From assembly GCF_029910535.1 (NCBI RefSeq), contig NZ_CP069362.1:1302001-1366000 (forward strand): 64,000 nt of DNA, read 5' to 3'. Both the position numbers and the translations under genes were made by a program. Shown piece by piece: positions 54,161 through 61,159 of the stretch (position 1 is the first letter of the stretch; each line of letters starts with the position of its first letter). Under the pieces are notes generated by a model that made no database searches, was not told where the DNA came from, and worked only from the letters and a program-made list of their open reading frames with translations. The DNA is from Marinitoga aeolica. GTDB taxonomy: Bacteria > Thermotogota > Thermotogae > Petrotogales > Petrotogaceae.

Positions 54161-54505
54161 GTTGACAAAGTACAAAATAAAATAATCAAAATAATATTTG
54201 CTCATCCAGTGAAAATTCTAATCATCAAAATTGGAATCAAAATAAAACTCATTCAAACGCTTGATTGCTAATCTGAAAAAATTACTCATTCTCGGTTTCC
54301 GTTCAGACTCGCATCCATGCTCGGCTTCACTCAAAATCACATCCATATGATTTTGGAAACATCCATTCATAATTTTTTCAGGCAATCTTCGAGTTTTCAT
54401 TCGTTTTATTTTTGAATTCCAATAATATATTTGATTTAATTAGAGGAGGAATTTTCAAGGATTCACTCATATTATTTTTTCATATTTTATTTTGTCAACA
54501 GTCTG
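54161..54505 (+). mobile_element. Family-1 element, copy 9, with family-2 core
   Basis: The family-1 left arm (GTTGACAAAGTACAAAAT, to about 54230) and right arm (GGAATTTTCAAGGATTCACT onward, 54449-54505) enclose a family-2 element. The outer CAG of the left end is replaced by the target sequence. It is flanked by a 30-bp perfect duplication and oriented with padR. Confidence 0.85.
54231..54422 (+). mobile_element. Family-2 structured element (nested, second copy)
   Basis: This 192-bp element has the ends TTGGAATCAAAA and TTTTTGAATTCCAA. The core is nearly identical to 50005-50195, with one mismatch in the closing stem. It sits at a different point of the family-1 arm than the first nested copy. 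Confidence 0.85.
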
Positions 54506-54523
54506 AAGTGCCGAAAGGCACTT
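54506..54523 (+). terminator. Distal copy of duplicated terminator hairpin
   Basis: The same AAGTGCC/GGCACTT stem is followed by TTTTT, immediately upstream of the next promoter. Confidence 0.85.
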
Positions 54524-54529
54524 TTTTTG

Positions 54530-54558
54530 TTGACAGAGAAAAATAAATATGATATAAT
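54530..54558 (+). promoter_or_regulatory. Promoter of the UDP-sugar operon
   Basis: Consensus TTGACA (54530-54535) and TATAAT (54553-54558) are separated by 17 bp. The -35 box is inside the duplicated segment. Confidence 0.88.
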
Positions 54559-54608
54559 TCACTCAGTGAATGAAAAATAAAACGATATTAATATATGGAG
54601 GGATGGAA

Positions 54609-55913
54609 ATGAGTTTAATGGAAAAAATTCAAAACAAAACAGCTAAAATAGGGGTTATAGGTTTAGGATATGTTGGATTACCTTTAGCAGTAGAAAAAGC
54701 AAAAGCAGGATATAATGTAATAGGATTTGATGTTCAAGAAAAGAAGGTTGAAATGGTTAATAAAGGGATTAATTATATTGGAGATGTTGTTAATGAAGAG
54801 TTAGAAGATTTAGTAAAAACTGGAAAAATTACAGCAACTACTAATTTTGATGAATTAGCAAATTGTGATGCTGTAATGATTTGTGTCCCTACACCATTAG
54901 ATAAATTCAAACAACCTGATTTACAGTATGTAGTAGCTTCTACAAAGGAAGTTGCAAAAAGATTACACAAGGACATGTTAATTACTTTAGAAAGTACAAC
55001 ATATCCAGGAACTACAGAAGAAGTAATGCTTCCTATTTTAGAAGAAACTGGATTAAAAGTAGGAAAAGATTTTTATTTAGCTTTTTCTCCAGAAAGAGTA
55101 GATCCAGGAAATTTAAGATTTAAAACAAAAAATACTCCAAAAGTAGTTGGTGGTGTAACTGAAGAATGTACAAAACACGCAAAAGCATTATATGAAAATG
55201 TCCTTGAAGCAGAAGTTTTTGCAGTATCTTCACCAAAAGAAGCAGAAATGGCAAAAATATTAGAAAATACATTTAGAATAGTGAATATTGCCTTGATTAA
55301 TGAAATGGCAGTTGTTGCAAAAAAATTAGGAATTAATATATGGGAAGTTATAGACGCAGCCGCTACTAAACCATTTGGATTTATGCCGTTCTATCCTGGA
55401 CCTGGTGTTGGAGGACATTGTATTCCAATAGATCCATTTTATTTAACGTATAAAGCAAGAGCTGTAGATTATCATACAAGGTTAATTGAAATGGCAGGAG
55501 AAATTAATGATGCAATGCCAGAATATGTTGTTTCAAGACTTCAGGATATTCTTAATGATAGGAAGAAATGTTTAAATGGAGCAAAAGTATTATTACTCGG
55601 TGTAGCATATAAAAATGATATTGATGATTTAAGAGAATCGCCAGCATTAAAGGTTATAGAACATTTAGAAAAGAAACATGCAGATATTATAATTCATGAT
55701 CCATATATTCCAGAATTTAAACATGATGGTAAAGAATATAAAAGTGTGGAATTGACAAAAGAATTATTGGAAAATGTAGATGCAGTTGTTTTAACAACAG
55801 CGCATTCTAATATAGATTATGAATTTGTGTTAGAACATGCACCATTCTTATTTGATACGAAAAATAAAACTAAAAATATAGAAAAAAATAAAGAAAAAGT
55901 TATATTGTTATAA
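54609..55913 (+). CDS. UDP-GlcNAc/UDP-ManNAc dehydrogenase (WbpA/WecC type)
   Basis: This 434-residue NAD-dependent sugar dehydrogenase oxidises C6 of a UDP-N-acetylhexosamine. It has KIGVIGLGYVGLPLAVEKA, ESTTYPGTTEEVMLPIL, and the catalytic cysteine in GPGVGGHCIPIDPFYL. The following genes suggest it makes UDP-GlcNAcA. ATG 54609 is seven bases from GGAGG; the frame extends 13 codons further upstream. Confidence 0.92.
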   Translation: MSLMEKIQNKTAKIGVIGLGYVGLPLAVEKAKAGYNVIGFDVQEKKVEMVNKGINYIGDVVNEELEDLVKTGKITATTNFDELANCDAVMICVPTPLDKFKQPDLQYVVASTKEVAKRLHKDMLITLESTTYPGTTEEVMLPILEETGLKVGKDFYLAFSPERVDPGNLRFKTKNTPKVVGGVTEECTKHAKALYENVLEAEVFAVSSPKEAEMAKILENTFRIVNIALINEMAVVAKKLGINIWEVIDAAATKPFGFMPFYPGPGVGGHCIPIDPFYLTYKARAVDYHTRLIEMAGEINDAMPEYVVSRLQDILNDRKKCLNGAKVLLLGVAYKNDIDDLRESPALKVIEHLEKKHADIIIHDPYIPEFKHDGKEYKSVELTKELLENVDAVVLTTAHSNIDYEFVLEHAPFLFDTKNKTKNIEKNKEKVILL

Positions 55914-55934
55914 TAATGTAAAGGAGATGTGCTG

Positions 55935-57020
55935 ATGATTAGATTAGCTTTAATTGGATGCGGAAGAATTGCAACAAAAAAACATACAGAAGCAATTATA
56001 AAAAATAAAGAATTATTTGATCTTGTAGCAGTAGTTGATCCTGTGAAAGAAAAGGCAGAAAATGTAGCTAATATTATAGAAAATGCTGGATTAAAAAGAC
56101 CTGAAGTATATACCGATTATAATGAAGTAATAAAAAGAGAAGATATTGATATGGTAACTATAGCAACAGAAAGTGGTTATCATTATCAAATATCAATAGA
56201 TGCTATGAATAATAATAAACATGTTTTAGTTGAAAAACCAATGGCGTTATCAACAAAAGATATGGATCATATGATTCAATTATCAAAAGAAAAAGATTTA
56301 AAATTAGGTGTGTGTTTCCAAAATAGATTTAATCCACCAATTCAAGAAATGAGAAAGAAATTAGAGAATGGTGAATTTGGAGATTTATTACACGGTCAAA
56401 TATCAATTAGATGGAATAGAAATAAATCGTATTACGAACAGGCACCTTGGAGAGGAACATGGGAATTAGATGGTGGCACATTAATGAATCAATGTACGCA
56501 TGGAATAGATCTATTACAATGGACTTTTGGGGAAATAGAGGAAATAACGGGAAGAATTGAAAATTTCAATCATCCCTATATAGAAGCAGAAGATTTTGGA
56601 AGTGCTATTGTTAAATTCAAAAATGGTGCAGTTGGTATAATTGAAGGAACAGCAAATGTTTATCCTAAAAATTTAGAAGAAACATTATCTGTATTTGGTG
56701 AAAATGGGACTGTAGTTATAGGTGGCCTTGCAGTAAATAAAATAGAAACATGGAGATTTGAAAATGAAGATTCACATCCATTTCAAAATTTACCAGACCC
56801 TGATACTGTATATGGTGCAGGTCATGTGCCATTATATAGAGATTTCTATGATTCAATAGTAAATGATAGAAAACCATATGTTTCTGGTGAAGATGGCAAA
56901 AGAGCAGTTGAAATAGTTTTAGCTATTTATAAATCATCTAAAGAAGGAAAACCAGTTAAATTTCCATTTGAATTTTCAACAGAAGAAATGAAAGGATATT
57001 TTAAGAGGGTGAAAGAATGA
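55935..57020 (+). CDS. Gfo/Idh/MocA-family oxidoreductase (WbpB-like)
   Basis: This protein of about 361 residues has the N-terminal Rossmann [17 protein letters not shown] and the [11 protein letters not shown] lysine motif, followed by the alpha/beta C-terminal domain ([20 protein letters not shown]). Between a UDP-GlcNAc dehydrogenase and an acetyltransferase it most likely oxidises C3 of UDP-GlcNAcA. The assignment is by context. It overlaps the next gene by 4 bp. Confidence 0.85.
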   Translation: MIRLALIGCGRIATKKHTEAIIKNKELFDLVAVVDPVKEKAENVANIIENAGLKRPEVYTDYNEVIKREDIDMVTIATESGYHYQISIDAMNNNKHVLVEKPMALSTKDMDHMIQLSKEKDLKLGVCFQNRFNPPIQEMRKKLENGEFGDLLHGQISIRWNRNKSYYEQAPWRGTWELDGGTLMNQCTHGIDLLQWTFGEIEEITGRIENFNHPYIEAEDFGSAIVKFKNGAVGIIEGTANVYPKNLEETLSVFGENGTVVIGGLAVNKIETWRFENEDSHPFQNLPDPDTVYGAGHVPLYRDFYDSIVNDRKPYVSGEDGKRAVEIVLAIYKSSKEGKPVKFPFEFSTEEMKGYFKRVKE

Positions 57021-57769
57021 TTTCTGAATATGCACAAATTGATTATACAGTTGAAATGGGGCATAATATTGAAATTGAAGAAAATGTTATTATAGAAGAA
57101 AATGTAAAATTAGGAAATAATGTTGTTATTAAAAAGGATACTATTATAAAAAAGGGAAGCGTTATAGCAGATAATACAGTTTTGGGTAAAAAGCCATTTA
57201 AAGCTTCAAATTCTGCAGTAACTCAAGAAAAAGAATTAGAACCTTTAATAATAGGTGCATATGTAACAATAGGGGCAAATTGTGTGATATATAGAGGAGC
57301 AAAATTAGATAATTTTGTTTTTGTTGGAGATTTGGCAAGTATTAGAGAAGATGTAGAAATAGGTGAATATACTATTATTGGTAGAGGAGTTGCTGTAGAA
57401 AATAAAACTAAAATCGGGAAAAAGGTAAAAATAGAAACAAATGCATATATTACAGCATTATCTACAATAGAAGATTATTGTTTTGTAGCTCCTGAAGTTA
57501 CATTTACTAATGATAATTTTTTAGGTAGAACAGAAGAAAGAAAAAAATATTTTAAAGGAGCTACATTAAGAAAAGGAGCAAGAATAGGAGCAAATTCAAC
57601 AATTTTACCTGGAATTGAAATAGGTGAAGATGCACTTGTTGCTGCAGGTTCTGTGGTAACAAGAAATGTGCCTCCAAAGAAGATTGTTATGGGTAGTCCT
57701 GCAAAGATTTACAAGGACGTGCCAGAAGAACAATTACTTGAAAATCAAAGTTATTATAAAGAGGTGTAA
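57017..57769 (+). CDS. Left-handed beta-helix N-acetyltransferase (WbpD-like)
   Basis: This 250-residue protein is built of hexapeptide repeats (for example [40 protein letters not shown]) with [20 protein letters not shown] at the C-terminus. In the WbpA-B-E-D pathway such enzymes acetylate the 3-amino group of UDP-2-acetamido-3-amino-glucuronate. The aminotransferase step (WbpE) is missing here. Its stop codon lies inside a terminator palindrome. Confidence 0.87.
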   Translation: MISEYAQIDYTVEMGHNIEIEENVIIEENVKLGNNVVIKKDTIIKKGSVIADNTVLGKKPFKASNSAVTQEKELEPLIIGAYVTIGANCVIYRGAKLDNFVFVGDLASIREDVEIGEYTIIGRGVAVENKTKIGKKVKIETNAYITALSTIEDYCFVAPEVTFTNDNFLGRTEERKKYFKGATLRKGARIGANSTILPGIEIGEDALVAAGSVVTRNVPPKKIVMGSPAKIYKDVPEEQLLENQSYYKEV

Positions 57770-57782
57770 TTTTTACACCTCT
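57760..57782. terminator. Proximal copy of duplicated bidirectional terminator
   Basis: The AGAGGTGTAA/TTACACCTCT stem holds the acetyltransferase stop codon. It is part of a perfect 23-bp duplication with 58022-58044. Confidence 0.85.
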
Positions 57783-58021
57783 CAGTTTGTAGACAAACTC
57801 AAAATTAAATACAAAGTATTTTCAAAAATAATATTCACTCATACGGAAAATTCTAAATCCTCAAAAATATTCATTCCCGGCGGGCGCTCAAACGCACATC
57901 CTGATTGGTTTCGCTTAAAATCACATCCATGTGATTTTATCCGCCTTCATTCATATTTTTTCGGGAATTTTCAAGTATTCGTTCATATTATTTTTTTAGA
58001 AAACACTTTGTCAACAGTCTG
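57783..58021 (+). mobile_element. Family-1 terminator element, copy 10 (subfamily b)
   Basis: This 239-bp element runs from CAGTTTGTAGACAAACTC to TTTGTCAACAGTCTG. It splits the shared terminator of two convergent genes, each of which keeps a full copy of the 23-bp palindrome. Its GGCGG/CCGCC stem and AAAATCACA hairpin match copy 4. It fills most of the gap between the genes. Confidence 0.9.
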
Positions 58022-58044
58022 AGAGGTGTAATTTTTACACCTCT
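58022..58044. terminator. Distal copy of duplicated bidirectional terminator (with U-tract)
   Basis: This is identical to 57760-57782 and followed by TTTTTT on the plus strand. On the minus strand it carries the stop codon of the epimerase gene. Confidence 0.85.
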
Positions 58045-59039
58045 TTTTTTATTGATAATTTGTAATACTCTTGTATCCACGCAATGGTATCTTTTAAACT
58101 TTCATATAAAGGTCGTGGATTATATCCAAAATCTTTTTCTGCTTTTTTATGAGAAAATTTATAATATCTAAGAAGTGTATGGACGCTATAAGGGCTAAGT
58201 GAAAGATTTTTTCTTGAAGAAGAAAGATAATTAAATAATGTTAAGTAAGATACAAAATAAGCACTTGAAGGATTAATGAATTTTATTTTGTAATTTTTCT
58301 GGGTAATTTGATTTAGATAATAGAAAATTTTTCTCATTGTTATATTTTCTCCGCTTAAAATATAAATCTCACCGTTCTTTCCATATTTAGCTGCTTTAAT
58401 TATTCCGTTAGCCACATCTCTTACATCAACAAAATCAAAAGCTCCATCAACGCAATATTTTAAATTTCCTTCTAAAAAAGATTTAAAAACTTTTCCAATT
58501 TCTGAAAATTTATAATCATATGGTCCAATAACTCCGCTTGGGCAAACAATTGTAGCATTGATTTCATTATTTTTTACAGCATTAAAAACTTTTAATGTTG
58601 CAATGGCTTTTGATTTTCCGTATGCACCAGAAGTTAAATCTGGATCAATAGGAGTATTTTCATCTATGGTAGCTCCTTTTTCTATTTCTGCAAAAGCATG
58701 AACGGAACTAACGTATAATAATTTCTTTACGTTAGTTTCTTTCATAGCTTTAATTATATTTTCAACACCATTGATATTTACAGAATATACTAAATCATTT
58801 TTCCATGGAAGTATAGAAATAATTGCAGCAAGATGATATATAATATCAACATCTTTGCTTGCTTCTCTTATATCATTATAATTTCTAATATCACCATAAT
58901 AAATTTCAATTTCCATATCATCAAAAATACTTGTATCTTCGTTTGGCAATACAAAAATCCTTATTTTTTCTCCAACTTCATATAACTTTTTTACTAATAC
59001 ATTTCCAATATGGCCAGTTGCACCCGTAATAAGTACCAT
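58035..59039 (-). CDS. NAD-dependent epimerase/dehydratase (extended SDR)
   Basis: This 334-residue SDR-fold protein has LITGATGHIGNVLVKKLYE at the N-terminus, the YxxxK active site in GAYGKSKAIATLKVF, and a C-terminal substrate domain. It resembles dihydroflavonol-4-reductase-like SDRs. The start ATG 59039 has GGAGTG upstream; GTG 59048 is possible. It is the second gene of a marR operon. The substrate is unknown. Confidence 0.85.
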   Translation of the reverse strand: MVLITGATGHIGNVLVKKLYEVGEKIRIFVLPNEDTSIFDDMEIEIYYGDIRNYNDIREASKDVDIIYHLAAIISILPWKNDLVYSVNINGVENIIKAMKETNVKKLLYVSSVHAFAEIEKGATIDENTPIDPDLTSGAYGKSKAIATLKVFNAVKNNEINATIVCPSGVIGPYDYKFSEIGKVFKSFLEGNLKYCVDGAFDFVDVRDVANGIIKAAKYGKNGEIYILSGENITMRKIFYYLNQITQKNYKIKFINPSSAYFVSYLTLFNYLSSSRKNLSLSPYSVHTLLRYYKFSHKKAEKDFGYNPRPLYESLKDTIAWIQEYYKLSIKKEV

Positions 59040-59040
59040 A

Positions 59041-59478
59041 TTAGTCACTCCTTAAGTTGTTATAAATTTTAATTATTTTATAAAAACCTTCTGAAATGAT
59101 TTTGAAATCACCATCTGAAACACGAGACATAAAATCTTCAAACATCAATTTGAAGTTGTTTAATGTTTCATTAAACACAGTTTTTCCCTTATTTGTTAAA
59201 TCTATTAATATAACTCGTCTGTCTGAATCATTTCTAACCCTTTTTACATAATTATTTTTTTCTAAATTATCGATAATATTTGTAATATTACTTTTGGTCG
59301 TAGAAAAATATTCTGCTAAGTAAGACATTTTTTGTGGTCCTTTTAGTCCAATGTATAAAACAATATAAAATTCCAAAGTTTTTAATTTTTCTGCTTCAGA
59401 AAAATCTGTAATAACTTTTGTAAAATTAGACATAAAATCAAAGGTTAATTCAAAAGTGTCTTTAAAATCTAAATTCAT
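59041..59478 (-). CDS. MarR-family transcriptional regulator
   Basis: This 145-residue winged-helix regulator has the pattern LAEYFSTTKSNITNIIDNLE, KNNYVKRVRNDSDRRVILID and LTNKGKTVFNETL. The start is ATG 59478 with AAAGGAGTG upstream. A palindrome (AATAGTC/GACTATT) lies 19 bp upstream, so it probably regulates itself and the SDR gene. Confidence 0.88.
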   Translation of the reverse strand: MNLDFKDTFELTFDFMSNFTKVITDFSEAEKLKTLEFYIVLYIGLKGPQKMSYLAEYFSTTKSNITNIIDNLEKNNYVKRVRNDSDRRVILIDLTNKGKTVFNETLNNFKLMFEDFMSRVSDGDFKIISEGFYKIIKIYNNLRSD

Positions 59479-59496
59479 GATTTTCACTCCTTTATA

Positions 59497-59519
59497 AATA
59501 GTCAATTATTTAGACTATT
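59497..59519. promoter_or_regulatory. Probable MarR operator
   Basis: A perfect 7-bp inverted repeat AATAGTC, nine-base spacer, GACTATT lies directly upstream of the marR ribosome binding site. Confidence 0.65.
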
Positions 59520-59560
59520 AAAAAAATAAATAGTTCAAAAAATGAATAATTAAATAAAAA

Positions 59561-59591
59561 AATAATCGGATGGAATAACCATCCGATTATT
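59561..59591. terminator. Terminator after amt
   Basis: An ATAATCGGATGG/CCATCCGATTAT stem is followed on the minus strand by TTTTTTTATTTAATT. Confidence 0.88.
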
Positions 59592-59595
59592 ATAA

Positions 59596-60804
59596 TTAAA
59601 AGTAAGCTTCTTCTCCGAATTCTGCTTTATCAAGCCCTTCTATTTCCGCTTCGCCACTAACTCTAATAGGAGTTATTTTATTTATTAACCATAATGCTAC
59701 ATATGTAAAGATAAAAGCATAAATTGAAACTACAGTAACAGCAACAAATTCTTTCCAGAAAAAGGAGGCATTTCCATAAAATAAGCCATTAGCGCCATTG
59801 GAATTTACTGCTTTTGTAGCAAATAATCCCAATAGAAGTATTCCAAGATAACCACCTACACCGTGAACACCCCATACATCAAGTGCATCATCCCAACCTT
59901 TTTTATTTTTATAAGAAACAGCTGCGTAACTGACAATTGAAGCTATTATTCCAATTAACATGGAAGATTGTATAGTAACATAACCAGCGGCTGGTGTAAT
60001 AGTTGCTAAACCAGCGACTGCACCTGTTAACATACCCAAAATTTTTGGTTTCTTTTCAAAAATTACAGCTAAAATTAACCATGTTATAGCTGCAAAAGAA
60101 GCAGCAACATCTGTATTTAAAAAAGCATTAGCAGTTACAGCATCTACTCTTAATTCGCTACCAGCGTTGAAGCCATACCATCCAAACCATAACAATCCTG
60201 TTCCTAAAGCAACAAGAGGAATACTATGAGGCTTTGTATTAGCATTTTTTCTTTTACCGACAAAAAATACTGAAGCTAAAGCTGCTGCTCCAGCACTCGC
60301 GTGAACAACGATACCACCTGCAAAATCTAAAACGCCCCATTTTTGGAATAAACCGCCACCCCAAACCATGTGAACTAATGGGAAATAAACAAAAATTAGC
60401 CAGACAGTTAAAAATAACATATAAGCTTTAAATTTCACCCTGTCAGCAAAAGCACCAGTTATAAGAGCGGGAGTTATGATAGCAAACATCATTTGATAGG
60501 CGACAAAAACAATCATTGGAATACCCGTATTAGCCCCAAATGGAGTTGTAGTAGAAATTCCATGAAGGAATAAATATTTAAAATTACCTATTATTCCACC
60601 AATATCATTACCAAAACTCATAGTAAAGCCAAATGCTACCCATAAAATAGTAGTCCAACCCATAGAAACAAAACTCTGCATCATAATAGTCAAAACATTT
60701 TTTCGGCTAACTAAACCACCATAAAAAAATGCAAGACCTGGAGTCATAAGCATTACTAAACTTGTAGCAAGTAACATAAAAGCTGTGTTGCCAGTGTCAA
60801 ACAT
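59596..60804 (-). CDS. amtB: Ammonium transporter (Amt family)
   Basis: This 402-residue channel of about 11 helices has LMTPGLAFFYGGLVSRKNVL, the twin histidines in IVVHASAGAAALASVF and WGVHGVGGYLGILLLGL, and TGLLWFGWYGFNAGSELRVD. It conducts ammonia. No glnK/glnB gene is adjacent, which is unusual since the two are often paired. A consensus promoter precedes it. Confidence 0.94.
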   Translation of the reverse strand: MFDTGNTAFMLLATSLVMLMTPGLAFFYGGLVSRKNVLTIMMQSFVSMGWTTILWVAFGFTMSFGNDIGGIIGNFKYLFLHGISTTTPFGANTGIPMIVFVAYQMMFAIITPALITGAFADRVKFKAYMLFLTVWLIFVYFPLVHMVWGGGLFQKWGVLDFAGGIVVHASAGAAALASVFFVGKRKNANTKPHSIPLVALGTGLLWFGWYGFNAGSELRVDAVTANAFLNTDVAASFAAITWLILAVIFEKKPKILGMLTGAVAGLATITPAAGYVTIQSSMLIGIIASIVSYAAVSYKNKKGWDDALDVWGVHGVGGYLGILLLGLFATKAVNSNGANGLFYGNASFFWKEFVAVTVVSIYAFIFTYVALWLINKITPIRVSGEAEIEGLDKAEFGEEAYF

Positions 60805-61159
60805 CTTTTCACCCCTTTGCTAAATTTTTCCCACCCCCTGAAAGCTTGTGCAGGAAAATTATAGCTCTAATATAAAAGTAAATCAAGTTTAAAATTAGAA
60901 GAATTAAGAAAATTATCTGCCTTAATAACTGAAGATTAATTGTTATTAGTAGAGATATAAGTTTTTAACTGATTTGATTGTTGTAAGTAAATTTGAAAAA
61001 GTTAATTATTTTAAATCGAAATAAAAGTTAATTTTTGGTAAAATAAAGAATCTTTATATAGAAGATTAATTTTTTTTGCATAAAAAGTTTTTTATGGTAG
61101 AATATAAATTGATAAAATATTTTTTAAGATAGAATAGTTTTTTATCTGGAGGCAATATT
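60805..61159. other. 355-bp intergenic region between divergent genes
   Basis: No gene or repeat is seen. It contains the amt promoter (minus: TTGATT 60881-60886, 17 bp, TATAAT 60858-60863). A weaker TTTGCA-17-TAGAAT pair near 61076-61105 may serve the beta-helix gene. Confidence 0.6.
60858..60886 (-). promoter_or_regulatory. Promoter of amt
   Basis: TTGATT (60881-60886) and TATAAT (60858-60863) are separated by 17 bp. Confidence 0.8.

Larger units (their letters stand above)
54140..54608. other. 469-bp intergenic region with composite element
   Basis: No gene is seen. It contains the duplicated terminators, the nested family-1/family-2 elements and the UDP-sugar operon promoter. Confidence 0.8.

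Noticed and set aside
6528-58021. CRISPR array or spaced direct repeats
   Set aside because: The repeats are single dispersed elements in different intergenic regions, not regularly spaced short repeats, and no cas genes are present.
60899-60990. Possible structured RNA between amt and the beta-helix gene
   Set aside because: Only weak AT-rich pairings (AATAAC/GTTATT) were found and no known riboswitch motif.
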